A DNA stretch of 60,729 nucleotides from an uncultured Paracoccaceae bacterium (GCA_945952025.1 CAMFGW010000017.1:1-60729); one strand, 5' to 3'. Positions 1 through 9,787 are shown, counted from the stretch's first letter. The notes: generated by a model not told the origin, from the letters alone. Numbers and translations: made by a program.

Positions 1-142
1 GCCCCGCCATCGGCGGGCGCTATGCGCCCACCGGGGCAGGCGCCGGCCTTCGTTGGTTCAGGACATCAGCGGTCCAGCGGGGCCGTTTCCGCACGGTCGG
101 GGGAAACGCGGATCGCGTTTCCTTTTCCCGCCCGGCCCGGCA
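1..142 (+). repeat. Intergenic multi-hairpin repeat, copy A (cut by the window start)
   Basis: Right half of the dispersed repeat described in full at 40751-40976. It starts inside the GCC-rich hairpin (GCCATCGGCGGGCGC) and runs through the hairpin GGAAACGCG-gat-CGCGTTTCC near 112-132 to the CCCGCCCGGCCCGG end. It lies upstream of uvrA; the gene to its left is outside the window. Confidence 0.85.
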
Positions 143-196
143 GCCTATCGCCGAGTTGCGGTCGTCCCCACATTGCCAACGCTCTAACTCCCAATA

Positions 197-211
197 GTTC
201 CCGCTTCGTTC
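197..211 (+). promoter_or_regulatory. LexA (SOS) box of uvrA
   Basis: The sequence GTTCCCGCTTCGTTC is an exact match to the direct-repeat LexA operator GTTC-N7-GTTC known for alphaproteobacteria. It lies 66 bases before the uvrA start, where it would overlap or flank the promoter, so uvrA is predicted to be induced by DNA damage. Confidence 0.85.
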
Positions 212-276
212 TAATTTGACCATTGGAAAGCGCCGCGCCTTCGCCTATCTATCATCCCTATCCTCGGGGGGCGGTC

Positions 277-3138
277 ATGGCCGAACAGAAGTTCATCGAA
301 GTCCGCGGCGCGCGCGAGCATAACCTCAAGGGCATCGACGTCGACATTCCGCGCGACAAGTTGACGGTCATCACCGGCCTGTCGGGATCGGGCAAGTCCT
401 CGCTCGCCTTCGACACGATCTATGCCGAGGGTCAGCGCCGCTACGTGGAATCGCTCAGCGCCTACGCCCGCCAGTTCCTCGACATGATGGGCAAGCCGGA
501 CGTGGACCATATCTCGGGCCTCTCGCCGGCGATCTCGATCGAGCAGAAGACCACCTCGAAGAACCCTCGCTCGACCGTCGGCACCGTGACCGAGATCTAC
601 GACTACCTGCGGCTTCTCTTCGCCCGCGTCGGCACGCCCTACAGCCCCGCGACCGGCCTGCCGATCGAGGCGCAGCAGGTGCAGGACATGGTCGACCAGG
701 TCATGGCGCTGCCCGAAGGCACGCGCGGCTTCCTGCTGGCGCCGGTGGTGCGCGACCGCAAGGGCGAGTATCGCAAGGAGTTCATGGAATTCCGCAAGGC
801 GGGCTTCCAGCGCGTCAAGGTCGACGGCCAGTTCTACGAGCTGGAAGAGCCGCCCACGCTCGACAAGAAGTTCCGCCATGACATCGACGTGGTCGTCGAT
901 CGCATCGTAGTGCGCGAGGGGCTGGAAACCCGGCTCGCCGACAGCTTCCGCACCGCGCTGAACCTCGCCGACGGCATCGCCATCCTGGAAACCGCACCGC
1001 CCGAGGGAGAGGAACCCAAGCGGATCACCTTCTCGGAAAAGTTCGCCTGCCCTGTGTCGGGCTTCACCATCCCGGAAATCGAACCCCGGCTCTTCTCCTT
1101 CAACGCTCCCTTCGGGGCCTGCCCCTCCTGCGACGGGCTCGGGGTCGAGCTCTTCTTCGACGAACGGCTGATCGTGCCGGACGTGACGCTGAAGCTGAAG
1201 GACGGCGCGCTCGCCCCCTGGTCCAAGACCAAGACGCCCTACTTCCTGCAAACGATCGAGGCCCTGGCCAAGCACTATGGCTTTGACGCGAAGAAGCCCT
1301 GGAAGGACCTTCCCGAAGAGGTGCAGAAGGTCTTCCTTTACGGCTCGGGCAAGGACGAGATCAAGTTCCGCTTCGACGAGGGCGGCCGCGTCTACGAGGT
1401 CAGCCGCACCTTCGAGGGCGTGGTCCCGAACATGGAACGCCGCTACCGCGAGACCGACAGCGCCTGGGTGCGCGAGGAGTTCGAGCGCTATCAGAACAAC
1501 CGTCCCTGTCACGCCTGCGGCGGCTACCGGCTGCGGCCCGAAGCGCTCGCCGTCAAGATCGCGGGCCTGCATGTCGGGCAGGTCGTGCAGATGTCGATCC
1601 GCGAGGCCTTCGACTGGATCGGCTCGGTCCCCGCGACGCTAGGCGCCCAGAAGAACGAGATCGCCCGCGCCATCCTGAAGGAAATTCGCGAGCGGCTGGG
1701 GTTCCTGGTCAACGTCGGCCTCGACTATCTGACGCTGGCGCGGAACGCGGGCACGCTGTCGGGCGGCGAAAGCCAGCGCATCCGGCTGGCAAGCCAGATC
1801 GGCTCGGGCCTGACCGGCGTCCTTTATGTGCTGGACGAACCCTCGATCGGGCTGCACCAGCGCGACAACGACCGGCTTCTGGGCACGCTGAAGTCACTCC
1901 GCGATCAGGGCAACACCGTCCTGGTCGTGGAACATGACGAAGAGGCGATCCGCGAGGCTGACTATGTCTTCGACATCGGCCCCGGTGCCGGCGTCCACGG
2001 CGGGCTGGTGGTCAGCCAGGGCACGCCGGCCGAGGTCGCGGCCGACCCCGCCTCGCTGACCGGCCAATATCTGTCCGGCCGGCGAGAGATCGCCGTGCCC
2101 CGCGTCCGCAGGGCCGGGAACGGCAAGAGCCTGACCGTCCACAAGGCGACCGGCAACAACCTCAAAGAGGTGACGGCCTCTTTCCCCTTGGGCAAGTTCG
2201 TTTGCGTCACCGGCGTCTCGGGCGGCGGCAAGTCGACGCTGACCATCGAAACGCTCTACAAGAATGCCGCGATGCGGCTGAATGGCGCGCGCGAAACCCC
2301 GGCGCCCTGCGAGACGATCAAGGGCTTCGAGCATCTGGACAAGGTGATCGACATCGACCAGCGCCCGATCGGCCGCACCCCGCGCTCGAACCCCGCGACC
2401 TATACCGGCGCCTTCACTCCCATCCGCGACTGGTTCGCCGGCCTGCCAGAAGCGAAGGCCCGCGGCTACCAGCCGGGCCGCTTCAGCTTCAACGTCAAGG
2501 GCGGGCGCTGCGAGGCCTGCCAGGGTGACGGCGTCATCAAGATCGAGATGCACTTCCTGCCCGACGTCTATGTGACCTGTGAGACCTGCAAGGGTCACCG
2601 CTACAACCGCGAAACCCTTGAAATAAAATTCAAGAACAAAAGTATAGCAGACGTTCTTGAGATGACGGTTGAAGATGCGCAGGAATTCTTCAAGGCCGTG
2701 CCCGCGATCCGCGAGAAGATGGATGCGCTGATGCAGGTGGGCCTTGGCTATATCAAGGTCGGCCAGCAGGCCACCACGCTCTCGGGCGGCGAGGCGCAGC
2801 GGGTGAAGCTGTCGAAGGAACTGGCGCGGCGGTCGACGGGCCGGACGCTCTACATTCTGGACGAGCCGACGACGGGCCTGCATTTCGAGGATGTGCGCAA
2901 GCTTCTGGAGGTGCTGCACGAGCTGGTCGAGCAGGGCAATACGGTCGTGGTGATCGAGCACAACCTCGATGTCATCAAGACCGCCGACTGGATCATCGAC
3001 ATCGGGCCCGAAGGTGGTGATGGCGGTGGCCGGATCGTGGCCGAGGGCACGCCCGAGGATGTGGCGCGGGTCAGCGAAAGCCACACCGGCCATTACCTCG
3101 CGCCGCTTCTGGCGCAAAAGCAGCGGGCAAGCGCATGA
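277..3138 (+). CDS. uvrA: Excinuclease ABC subunit UvrA
   Basis: Damage-recognition ATPase of nucleotide excision repair; the UvrA dimer loads UvrB on lesions. The 953-residue product has the usual length. Walker A motifs are seen at about residues 34-42 (GLSGSGKSS) and 646-654 (GVSGGGKST), ABC signatures LSGGE near 494 and 835, and paired CxxC zinc-binding cysteines in both halves (CPSC near 280, CEAC and CETC near 745-770). The ATG at 277 is chosen because UvrA family homology starts there; the in-frame codons upstream look unrelated. A LexA box lies upstream. Odd: bases 2611-2690, encoding about residues 779-805, hold only 30 G or C in 80 bases and use rare codons such as ATA twice, unlike the rest of the gene. 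The stop overlaps the next start (ATGA). Confidence 0.97.
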   Translation: MAEQKFIEVRGAREHNLKGIDVDIPRDKLTVITGLSGSGKSSLAFDTIYAEGQRRYVESLSAYARQFLDMMGKPDVDHISGLSPAISIEQKTTSKNPRSTVGTVTEIYDYLRLLFARVGTPYSPATGLPIEAQQVQDMVDQVMALPEGTRGFLLAPVVRDRKGEYRKEFMEFRKAGFQRVKVDGQFYELEEPPTLDKKFRHDIDVVVDRIVVREGLETRLADSFRTALNLADGIAILETAPPEGEEPKRITFSEKFACPVSGFTIPEIEPRLFSFNAPFGACPSCDGLGVELFFDERLIVPDVTLKLKDGALAPWSKTKTPYFLQTIEALAKHYGFDAKKPWKDLPEEVQKVFLYGSGKDEIKFRFDEGGRVYEVSRTFEGVVPNMERRYRETDSAWVREEFERYQNNRPCHACGGYRLRPEALAVKIAGLHVGQVVQMSIREAFDWIGSVPATLGAQKNEIARAILKEIRERLGFLVNVGLDYLTLARNAGTLSGGESQRIRLASQIGSGLTGVLYVLDEPSIGLHQRDNDRLLGTLKSLRDQGNTVLVVEHDEEAIREADYVFDIGPGAGVHGGLVVSQGTPAEVAADPASLTGQYLSGRREIAVPRVRRAGNGKSLTVHKATGNNLKEVTASFPLGKFVCVTGVSGGGKSTLTIETLYKNAAMRLNGARETPAPCETIKGFEHLDKVIDIDQRPIGRTPRSNPATYTGAFTPIRDWFAGLPEAKARGYQPGRFSFNVKGGRCEACQGDGVIKIEMHFLPDVYVTCETCKGHRYNRETLEIKFKNKSIADVLEMTVEDAQEFFKAVPAIREKMDALMQVGLGYIKVGQQATTLSGGEAQRVKLSKELARRSTGRTLYILDEPTTGLHFEDVRKLLEVLHELVEQGNTVVVIEHNLDVIKTADWIIDIGPEGGDGGGRIVAEGTPEDVARVSESHTGHYLAPLLAQKQRASA

Positions 3139-3485
3139 CGGAACCGCGAGGCTACAGGCTCGCGGACTTTCCGCGCGCGGATGATGGGCTCGGCTGGGCC
3201 ATGGGGCTGGACGGGTTGGCCCCCGAAGCCCTGTGGGAACGATTTTCGCCCGCCTACGAGGCGCAGGCCCAGGCCGTCCTTGCGGCGATGGAGCGTCTTT
3301 ATGGCGGGCAGGCTCTGCTCGACTGGGCCGGGGAAGAGGATGGCGAGGCGGCGCTGGCGCTGGACGCCGATGGCTATATCGTCGCCCTTCTGCACCTAGA
3401 GGACCCGGCCGAGGCAGAGGTGATCGCGATGGCGCTGAAGGCCGGCACGATGGACGAGCTTCTGCGGCAGTCGCTGGCGGGGTAA
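3135..3485 (+). CDS. Small acidic protein of unknown function
   Basis: A 116-residue, cysteine-free, acidic protein with no signal peptide or membrane segment. I recognise no family. The start overlaps the uvrA stop by four bases (ATGA), which implies translational coupling and joint SOS-linked transcription. The C-terminal half ([20 protein letters not shown]) reads like one compact alpha/beta domain. Codon use matches its neighbours, so it is probably a real, lineage-specific gene. Any role in repair is only guilt by association. Confidence 0.75.
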   Translation: MTEPRGYRLADFPRADDGLGWAMGLDGLAPEALWERFSPAYEAQAQAVLAAMERLYGGQALLDWAGEEDGEAALALDADGYIVALLHLEDPAEAEVIAMALKAGTMDELLRQSLAG

Positions 3486-3490
3486 GGGCA

Positions 3491-3718
3491 GGGGTGGCAG
3501 CGGCCGTTGACCCTGCCATGCGAAGGCCAAACCCTTTGTCCCCGCCGGTGGCCCAAAGGCCATCGGCCAGCGCCCGCCCGGCCATCGGCGGGCGGTTCGC
3601 GCCCACCGGGGCAGGCGCTGTCCTTTGATGATCTATGACGCAGACGGTCCAGCGGAGACGTTCCCACTACGGACGGGGGAAACGCGGGTCGCGTTTCTTT
3701 TTCCCGCCCGGACCCGCG
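3491..3718 (+). repeat. Intergenic multi-hairpin repeat, copy B (full)
   Basis: Full copy in the same orientation as 40751-40976, filling almost the whole gap between the convergent ends of the 116-residue gene and maiA. The last hairpin reads GGAAACGCG-ggt-CGCGTTTCT and is followed by a pyrimidine run, so it could act as a terminator for the plus-strand operon. Confidence 0.9.
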
Positions 3719-3734
3719 GTTGAACCAATCGCCC

Positions 3735-4355
3735 TCAGGCCTTCCAGCGGTCCGGGTGGGCGCGGGCCACGGCGGGCAGCCGCGACAGATGGGCGTCGAT
3801 CTCGACCAGCGTCGGCACCGCGCTCAGGTCCACGCCCCAGCGCCGCGCATTGTACATCTGCGGCACGAGGCAGCAGTCCGCCATCGTCAGGCCCTGGCCG
3901 AAGGTGTAGCTCTCCTGATCCGCGACCATCTCCTCGAGCGCTGCCAGCCCCTTGCCGATGAAATGCCGCATCCAGACCTCGGTCGGGATCGCGCCGGCGG
4001 ACTGTTCGACCGCGAAACCCGCGACCGACAGGTTGCAGATCGGATGGATCTCCATCGCTACGGCATAGCTGAGCGTGCGGACCCGCGCCCGGCCCAGCGC
4101 GTCGATCGGCAGAAGGCCACCGCCGCGCGTCTCGTTCAAATATTCGATGATGGCGAGCGATTGCGTCAGCAGGTGCCCGTCCAGGTCCGCCGCCGGCACC
4201 AGCCCCTGCGGGTTCCGCGCCAGATGCGCCGGATCGCGCTGCGCGCCGGTCGTCAGGTCCACCGGCACCGACTGCCAGTCGAGCCCCAGATGGGCAAGCG
4301 CGATCCTGACCCGGTAGGAGGCGGATGACCGCCAGTAGTCGTAAAGCCGGATCAT
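3735..4355 (-). CDS. maiA: Maleylacetoacetate isomerase (zeta-class GST)
   Basis: Glutathione-dependent cis-trans isomerase converting maleylacetoacetate to fumarylacetoacetate in tyrosine/homogentisate breakdown, or maleylpyruvate in the gentisate route. The 206-residue protein carries the zeta-GST glutathione signature SSASYRVRI at residues 10-18, the thioredoxin-fold motif QSLAIIEYL near 65, and an all-alpha C-terminal domain. The length is normal for the family (about 210). It is the second gene of a two-gene unit: its ATG overlaps the stop of the upstream MarR gene by four bases, which suggests the regulator controls this aromatic-catabolism step. No other homogentisate genes are present here. 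Confidence 0.9.
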   Translation of the reverse strand: MIRLYDYWRSSASYRVRIALAHLGLDWQSVPVDLTTGAQRDPAHLARNPQGLVPAADLDGHLLTQSLAIIEYLNETRGGGLLPIDALGRARVRTLSYAVAMEIHPICNLSVAGFAVEQSAGAIPTEVWMRHFIGKGLAALEEMVADQESYTFGQGLTMADCCLVPQMYNARRWGVDLSAVPTLVEIDAHLSRLPAVARAHPDRWKA

Positions 4356-4783
4356 TGCGACTGGTCCTCCAGGATCATGCGCAGGGCCTCGCTCAGGCCC
4401 CGGTCAGCGGCACCAAGGCGCGCCTTCAGCCCCGCCTGATAGTCAAGCGCCAGCGGCACCAGCCGCTCCATCAGCGCGCGCCCCGCGTCAGTCAGCGTCA
4501 GCGACACGAGCCGCCCGTCCTGCGGATGGTCGCGCTTTTCGACGAAGCCCGCGCCCTCGAGCCGGCTCGCGGCACGGCTGACCCGCGACTTCTCCATCCC
4601 GACGCGCGCCTCGATGTCGCGCACCGACACCTCGCCCGATTGGGCCAGATGCGCCAGCACCCGCCATTCCGGCACCGTCAGCCCGCCCTCGCGCGCATAG
4701 ACGGCCGACAGGTCGCGGCTCACCTTCTCGGCGGCCAGGGCAAGTTGGTAGGGCAGGAAGCCGTTCAGGTCGAAATCGGACAT
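4352..4783 (-). CDS. MarR-family transcriptional regulator
   Basis: A 143-residue winged-helix regulator. The recognition part reads LTVPEWRVLAHLAQSGEVSV followed by RVGMEKSRVSRAASRLEGAG, and the wing contains RDHPQDGRLVSLTLTDAG; both are classic MarR features. The start at 4783 (MSDFDLNGF) is preferred over a farther upstream codon because family homology begins there. It is transcribed ahead of maiA with a four-base overlap, so it most likely represses its own operon in response to an aromatic ligand. The terminator of mmsA lies about 50 bases upstream. Confidence 0.9.
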   Translation of the reverse strand: MSDFDLNGFLPYQLALAAEKVSRDLSAVYAREGGLTVPEWRVLAHLAQSGEVSVRDIEARVGMEKSRVSRAASRLEGAGFVEKRDHPQDGRLVSLTLTDAGRALMERLVPLALDYQAGLKARLGAADRGLSEALRMILEDQSQ

Positions 4784-4831
4784 GGCCGGACCGTGGCGTG
4801 CCGCGCCGGGCCGGTCAAGGGCCGCCATTGG

Positions 4832-4863
4832 AAAAGGCCGCGCCCGGTTCGGAGCGCGGCCTT
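4832..4863 (-). terminator. Intrinsic terminator of mmsA
   Basis: On the minus strand the 10-bp stem AAGGCCGCGC / GCGCGGCCTT is followed by TTCC. It sits 31 bases past the mmsA stop, between mmsA and the marR start, and separates the two co-directional units. Confidence 0.8.
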
Positions 4864-4894
4864 CGCGGCAGACAGACGGGCAGGCAGATAGACC

Positions 4895-6394
4895 TCAGGC
4901 CATCTGGGTGAAGTTGAAGGCCGCACCCTCCTTGATGCCCGAGGGCCAGCGCGCGGTGATGGTCTTCGTCCGCGTGTAGAAGCGGAAGCTGTCCGGCCCG
5001 TGCTGGTTCAGGTCGCCGAAGGACGACTTCTTCCAGCCGCCGAACGTGTGGTAGGCCAATGGCACCGGGATCGGCACGTTGATCCCGATCATGCCCACGT
5101 TGACGCGGTTCGCGAAGTCGCGCGCCGTGTCGCCGTCACGGGTGTAGATCGCCGTGCCGTTGCCATATTCATGGTCCATGGCCAGCTTCAGCGCCTCTTC
5201 ATAGGTCTTGGCGCGCACCATCGACAGGACCGGCCCGAAGATCTCGCGACGGTAGATGTCCATGTCGGTCGTCACATGGTCGAAGAGGTGCGGGCCGACG
5301 AAGAAGCCGTCCTCGTAGCCCTGAAGCGTGAAGCCACGGCCGTCGACCACCAGCTTCGCGCCCTGCGCCACGCCCGATTCGACCATCTTCAGGATGTTGG
5401 CCTTGGCAGCGGCCGTCACGACCGGGCCATAGTCGATGTCGTTGCCGGCGGTGTAGGGGCCGACCTTCAGCTTCTCGATCCGGGGGATCAGCCGCTCGAT
5501 CAGCGCGTCGGCGGTCTTGTCGCCGACCGGCACCGCGACCGAGATCGCCATGCAGCGCTCGCCCGCCGCGCCATAGCCCGCGCCGACCAGTGCGTCGGCC
5601 GCCTGGTCCAGATCGGCGTCCGGCATGATGATCATGTGGTTCTTGGCGCCGCCGAAGCACTGGACGCGCTTGCCGTTCGAACAGCCGCGCCCGTAGATAT
5701 ATTCGGCGATGGGGGTCGAGCCGACGAAGCCGATGGCCGAGATGACCGGGCTGTCCAGGATGGCGTCGACCGCCTCCTTGTCGCCGTTCACGACCTGAAG
5801 GACGCCGTCGGGCAGCCCCGCTTCCGTCATCAGTTCCGCCAGCATCATCGGGACCGAGGGGTCACGCTCGGACGGCTTGAGGATGAAGCTGTTGCCGCAA
5901 GCCAGCGCGGGGCCCATCTTCCACATCGGGATCATCGCCGGGAAATTGAAGGGCGTGATGCCCGCAGCGACGCCGACCGGCTGGCGGGCGGAATACATGT
6001 CGATGCCCGGACCGGCCGAATCGGTATATTCGCCCTTCAAGAGATGCGGCGCGCCGATGCAGAACTCCATCACCTCAAGCCCGCGCTGGATGTCGCCCTT
6101 GGCGTCCGGCACCGTCTTGCCGTGTTCGGACGACAGGACCTCGGCCAGCTTCTGCATGTCGCGGTTCAGAAGCCGCACGAATTCCATCATCACCCGCGCC
6201 CGGCGCTGCGGGTTGGTGGCGCCCCACTTGACCTGGGCCTCGGCGGCGGCTTCCGCCGCGCGGTCCATCTCGGCCTTCGAGGCGAGCGCGACGCGGGCCT
6301 GAACCTCGCCGGTGGCGGGGTTGAAGACGTCGGCGAAGCGCCCGGACGTGCCGGGGACATGCTTGCCGTTGATCCAGTGACCGATTTCCTTCAT
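4895..6394 (-). CDS. mmsA: Methylmalonate-semialdehyde dehydrogenase (CoA-acylating)
   Basis: Oxidises methylmalonate semialdehyde or malonate semialdehyde to propionyl- or acetyl-CoA in valine and inositol breakdown. The 499-residue length is exact for MmsA. The catalytic cysteine is C281 in AAGERCMAISVAV. The segment GGAKNHMIIMPDADLD replaces the ELGGK motif of ordinary aldehyde dehydrogenases, the mark of CoA-dependent members that lack the general-base glutamate. The start at 6394 (MKEIGHWING) is supported by family length and a GGAG upstream; a longer reading adds 89 unrelated residues. The gene is divergent from a LysR regulator, with a gap of 118 bases holding both promoters. Confidence 0.95.
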   Translation of the reverse strand: MKEIGHWINGKHVPGTSGRFADVFNPATGEVQARVALASKAEMDRAAEAAAEAQVKWGATNPQRRARVMMEFVRLLNRDMQKLAEVLSSEHGKTVPDAKGDIQRGLEVMEFCIGAPHLLKGEYTDSAGPGIDMYSARQPVGVAAGITPFNFPAMIPMWKMGPALACGNSFILKPSERDPSVPMMLAELMTEAGLPDGVLQVVNGDKEAVDAILDSPVISAIGFVGSTPIAEYIYGRGCSNGKRVQCFGGAKNHMIIMPDADLDQAADALVGAGYGAAGERCMAISVAVPVGDKTADALIERLIPRIEKLKVGPYTAGNDIDYGPVVTAAAKANILKMVESGVAQGAKLVVDGRGFTLQGYEDGFFVGPHLFDHVTTDMDIYRREIFGPVLSMVRAKTYEEALKLAMDHEYGNGTAIYTRDGDTARDFANRVNVGMIGINVPIPVPLAYHTFGGWKKSSFGDLNQHGPDSFRFYTRTKTITARWPSGIKEGAAFNFTQMA

Positions 6395-6512
6395 GGCGGG
6401 GCTCCCGTTCTGCGTGGATGGATGTTTGACTGGGCAGACTTTACCCTTGCGAAAACGCCCGACAAAGGCCGAATATTCCAAAGACGTTTTGCAAGGATGC
6501 AAAGGGCGGCGA

Positions 6513-7400
6513 ATGGACTGGGATGATCTGCGCGTCTTTCTGGCAGTGGCACGCGGCGAAAGCCTGTCGGCGGCGGGCAGGGGGCTGAAGATCGACCCCG
6601 CGACCGCCGGCCGGCGCATCGCCCGGCTGGAAGAGGCGATGGGCGCGCGGCTTTTCATCAAGGGCCCGCAGGGCTATGCGCTTTCGGACGAGGGCGCGCG
6701 GCTCATGCCCCATGCCGAAGCCGCCGAGGCGGCGTTCGTCGCGGCGGGCGAGGCGCTGTCGGGGCCGGAGGGGCTGACCGGCCAGATTCGCATCGGGGCA
6801 CCGGACGGGGCCGCGAACTACCTTCTGCCGCAGGTGCTGGCGCAGATCTGCGACGACAATCCGGGGTTGGAGGTTCAGGTCGTCGCACTCCCCCGCGTAT
6901 TCAACCTGTCGCGGCGCGAGGCGGACATGGCGATCTCGGTCTCGGCGCCCTCGGCCGGGCGGCTTCTGGTGCAGAAGATCACCGACTACCGGCTGCACCT
7001 TGCGGCGATGCAATCCTACCTGGACGCCCATCCCCCGATCCGCGCCCTTGCGGACCTGCGTAACCACCGGCTGATCGGCTACATCCCCGACATGATCTTC
7101 GACAAGGAGCTCGACTATATGGCCGAACTGGGCGTCGAGCGGGTGCCGCTGGCCTCGAACTCCGTCTCGGTCCAGCTGAACTGGGTGCGCAGCGGGGCGG
7201 GGGTCGCCATCGTCCACACCTTCGCCATCCCCTCGGCGCCCGGCATGGTGCGCATCCTGCCCGAGGCCTTTTCCCTGACCCGCGCCTTCTGGCTCATCCG
7301 GCACGAGGACGATCGCCGCTCGCAAAGGCTGGGCCGCTTCGCCGCCCTTCTGATCGAAGGGCTGCGGCGGGAAGTGAGCCGGTTGGAAGGCGCGGCTTGA
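6513..7400 (+). CDS. LysR-family regulator, probable regulator of mmsA
   Basis: A 295-residue LysR-type regulator with the N-terminal winged HTH (MDWDDLRVFLAVARGESLSA, then AAGRGLKIDPATAGRRIARL) and a C-terminal substrate-binding domain (about 90-290). The helix DPATAGRRIARLE departs from the common QPAVSRQI pattern and is the type seen in the alphaproteobacterial subgroup next to mmsA. The start at 6513 is the first codon fitting the family; the upstream in-frame part crosses the shared promoter. Divergent position makes mmsA its likely target, with inducer unknown. Confidence 0.9.
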   Translation: MDWDDLRVFLAVARGESLSAAGRGLKIDPATAGRRIARLEEAMGARLFIKGPQGYALSDEGARLMPHAEAAEAAFVAAGEALSGPEGLTGQIRIGAPDGAANYLLPQVLAQICDDNPGLEVQVVALPRVFNLSRREADMAISVSAPSAGRLLVQKITDYRLHLAAMQSYLDAHPPIRALADLRNHRLIGYIPDMIFDKELDYMAELGVERVPLASNSVSVQLNWVRSGAGVAIVHTFAIPSAPGMVRILPEAFSLTRAFWLIRHEDDRRSQRLGRFAALLIEGLRREVSRLEGAA

Positions 7401-7475
7401 CAGAATCCCCCGCGAAGGGAACGCTTCCCCTCACGGTTTCTTGATTGCCCCCGCTACCCGCCCAGGAGGAAAGCC

Positions 7476-7910
7476 ATGCAGGTCCACCAGATCATCCGTT
7501 CGCGGCCGAACGCCGACATCGTGACGGTGGTGCCCGGCACCAAGGTCGGCGATGCGGCGCGGGTGCTGGCCGAACGGCGCATCGGTGCCGTCATCGTGTC
7601 GAAGGACGGCAAGAAGCCCCTGGGCATCCTGTCGGAACGCGACATCGTGCGCGACCTCGGCCGCCGGGGGCCCGCCTGCCTGGACGAGCCCGTCGATACG
7701 CTGATGACCCGCAACCTCGTCAGTTGCGCGCCGGACGACCTGGCCGACACGGTGCTAGAGCGGATGACGGCCGGCCGCTTCCGCCACATGCCGGTGATGG
7801 AAGGGGGCAAGATGATCGGCATCATCTCGATCGGCGACGTGGTGGCGGCGCGCCTGTCCGAACTGGCCATGGAAAAGGACGCGCTGACCGGCATGATCAT
7901 GGGGAACTGA
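7476..7910 (+). CDS. CBS-domain pair protein
   Basis: A 144-residue cytosolic protein made of two CBS domains (about residues 10-60 and 75-130), which typically bind adenine nucleotides such as AMP, ATP or SAM. The repeats ILSERDIVRDLGRRG and IISIGDVVAARLSE are the usual CBS ends. A good ribosome site (AGGAGGAAAGCC) precedes the ATG. Stand-alone CBS proteins of this length are common in Rhodobacteraceae; their target is generally not known. The gene precedes coaD by 79 bases but may have a separate promoter. Confidence 0.9.
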   Translation: MQVHQIIRSRPNADIVTVVPGTKVGDAARVLAERRIGAVIVSKDGKKPLGILSERDIVRDLGRRGPACLDEPVDTLMTRNLVSCAPDDLADTVLERMTAGRFRHMPVMEGGKMIGIISIGDVVAARLSELAMEKDALTGMIMGN

Positions 7911-7989
7911 CCCCCGGGCCCCGCTTCTGCTTGCAATTCGGCGCGCAATATTGTTGCGTCAAAGCATCGCGCGCAAGACGGAGGGCGCC

Positions 7990-8484
7990 ATGCGCATCGG
8001 CCTTTACCCGGGCACCTTCGACCCGATCACACTCGGTCACACCGATATCATCCAGCGCGCCATGGCGCTGGTGGACCGGCTGGTCATCGGCGTTGCGATC
8101 AACCGCGACAAGGGGCCGCTGTTCAGCCTTGAGGAGCGCGTGGCGATGGTCGAGGCGGAATGCGCCCCGATCCTGGAAAAGACCGGGGGCGAGATCATCG
8201 TCCATCCGTTCGAGAACCTGCTGATCGACTGCGCCCGCGACGTGGGGGCAAGCGTCATCCTGCGCGGCCTGCGCGCGGTGGCGGACTTCGAGTATGAATT
8301 CCAGATGGTCGGCATGAACCGCGCCATGGATTCGTCGATCGAGACGGTGTTCCTGATGGCCGATGCGCGGCGGCAGGCGATCGCCTCGAAGCTGGTGAAG
8401 GAAATCGCGCGGCTGGGCGGCGATGTGTCGAAGTTCGTGACGCCTCCGGTCGAGGCGGCGCTGAAGGCGCGGCTCAGGCGGTAG
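7990..8484 (+). CDS. coaD: Phosphopantetheine adenylyltransferase
   Basis: Transfers AMP from ATP to 4'-phosphopantetheine, the penultimate step of coenzyme A synthesis. The 164-residue protein has the nucleotidyltransferase motif TFDPITLGH (catalytic H17), the RGLRAVADFEYE segment and the C-terminal phosphate-binding motif IASKLVKEI, where the alphaproteobacterial K replaces the more usual S or T. The ATG at 7990 is used because MRIGLYPG is the canonical N-terminus; 13 codons of upstream open frame are not homologous. It ends just before a full copy of the intergenic repeat. Confidence 0.95.
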   Translation: MRIGLYPGTFDPITLGHTDIIQRAMALVDRLVIGVAINRDKGPLFSLEERVAMVEAECAPILEKTGGEIIVHPFENLLIDCARDVGASVILRGLRAVADFEYEFQMVGMNRAMDSSIETVFLMADARRQAIASKLVKEIARLGGDVSKFVTPPVEAALKARLRR

Positions 8485-8510
8485 GGGTGGCAATCCGCCA
8501 GTAGGTCCGG

Positions 8511-8736
8511 GCTGGCAGGGGCCGTAGACTCTGCCATGCGGTGGACATGTCTTTTGTCCCCGCCGATGGCCCAAAGGCCATCGGCCAGCGCCCGCCCCGC
8601 CATTGGCGGGCGCTTCCGCGCCCACCGGGGCAGACGCCGACCTTCGCAGGTTCAGGACATCAGCGGTCCAGCGGCACTGTTCCCACTCGCGCGGGGGAAA
8701 CGCGGGTCGCGTTTCCTGATCCCGCCCGGCCCGGCC
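8511..8736 (+). repeat. Intergenic multi-hairpin repeat, copy C (full)
   Basis: Full copy between the convergent ends of coaD and the first GAPDH gene. Here the second hairpin is perfect (CCGATGG-cccaaagg-CCATCGG), where some copies have a G-T wobble. The last hairpin is GGAAACGCG-ggt-CGCGTTTCC. Confidence 0.9.
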
Positions 8737-8748
8737 GCCCGCTATCCC

Positions 8749-9753
8749 CTAAAGAAACTTCCCCATCGCCACCGCCGTATCGCACATGCGGTTGGAAAAG
8801 CCCCATTCGTTGTCATACCAGGACAGGATCCGGCAGAGCCGCCCCTCCATCACCTTGGTCTGGTCCAGGTGGAAGATCGACGACCGCGGGTCATGGTTGA
8901 AGTCGGCCGAGACGTTCGGCTGGTCGGTCACGCCCAGGATGCCCTTCAGGCGCTTGGACTCCGATGCCGCCCGCATGGCCGCGTTGATCTCCTCGACGCT
9001 CGTGTCGCGCGCCGCCTCGAAGACCAGATCGACCGCCGAGACGTTCGGCGTCGGCACCCGGATCGCCACACCGTCCAGCTTGCCCTTGAGCGCGGGCAGC
9101 ACCAGCCCCACCGCCTTGGCCGCCCCGGTCGAGGTCGGGATCATGCTCAGCGCCGCCGCGCGCGCCCGGTAAAGGTCCTTGTGATAGGTATCAAGCGTCG
9201 GCTGGTCGCCTGTATAGCTGTGGATCGTGGTCATGAAGCCCTTGGTGATCCCGATCGTATCCTGCAGGACCATTGCGACAGGCGACAGGCAGTTCGTCGT
9301 GCACGAGGCGTTCGAGACGATCACGTCGCTCGCCTTCAGCGTATCCTGGTTCACCCCGATGACGATGGTCGCATCCGCCCCCTCGGCCGGGGCCGAGATC
9401 AGGACGCGCTTCGATCCGTTGTCGATATGGGCGCGCGCCTTGTCGGCGGTGGTGAAGATGCCGGTGCATTCCATCACGATGTCGACGTCGCCCCAGGGCA
9501 GGTCGGCCGGGTCTCTCAGCGCCGTGACCCGCATCCGGCCCCGGCCCATGTCGATCCAGTCCGCGCCCGTCGTCACCTCGCCGGGGAAGCGGCCATGCAC
9601 GCTGTCGAAGCGCAGGAGGTGGGCGTTCGTCTCGACCGGGCCCAGGTCGTTGATCGCGACGACATCGATGTCCTGCCTGCCGCTTTCGATGATCGCACGC
9701 GCGATGTTGCGGCCGATGCGGCCAAATCCGTTGATGGCGACTTTGACGGTCAT
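8749..9753 (-). CDS. gap: Glyceraldehyde-3-phosphate dehydrogenase, paralogue 1
   Basis: Phosphorylating GAPDH of glycolysis and the Calvin cycle. The 334-residue protein has the Rossmann start INGFGRIGR, catalytic C151 in SNASCTTNC, and the C-terminal [13 protein letters not shown]36 in AINDLG is the aspartate that favours NAD. The start at 9753 ([10 protein letters not shown]) is canonical. It lies downstream of a second GAPDH gene and a 47-residue ORF on the same strand; the gaps are 56 and 84 bases. A LacI-type operator sequence lies 21-34 bases before the start, so carbon-source repression is likely. Confidence 0.95.
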   Translation of the reverse strand: MTVKVAINGFGRIGRNIARAIIESGRQDIDVVAINDLGPVETNAHLLRFDSVHGRFPGEVTTGADWIDMGRGRMRVTALRDPADLPWGDVDIVMECTGIFTTADKARAHIDNGSKRVLISAPAEGADATIVIGVNQDTLKASDVIVSNASCTTNCLSPVAMVLQDTIGITKGFMTTIHSYTGDQPTLDTYHKDLYRARAAALSMIPTSTGAAKAVGLVLPALKGKLDGVAIRVPTPNVSAVDLVFEAARDTSVEEINAAMRAASESKRLKGILGVTDQPNVSADFNHDPRSSIFHLDQTKVMEGRLCRILSWYDNEWGFSNRMCDTAVAMGKFL

Positions 9754-9773
9754 GCTGCCCTCCCACCTGAGTT

Positions 9774-9787
9774 CGTTACCGCTAACA
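9774..9787 (-). promoter_or_regulatory. Operator-like site before GAPDH paralogue 1
   Basis: Minus-strand TGTTAGCGGTAACG, a 14-bp partial palindrome with a central CG as in LacI-family operators. It is nearly identical to the two sites upstream of GAPDH paralogue 2. CceR, a LacI-family regulator of central carbon genes in Rhodobacter, is a candidate binder; that assignment is inference. Confidence 0.5.

Noticed and set aside
3491-3718. The 225-bp repeat as an insertion sequence or MITE
   Set aside because: No terminal inverted repeats, no target duplication that I can see, and no transposase; the internal hairpins are separate.
7911-7989. Terminator between the CBS gene and coaD
   Set aside because: Only a short CCCGGGCCCC run; no stem followed by T residues.
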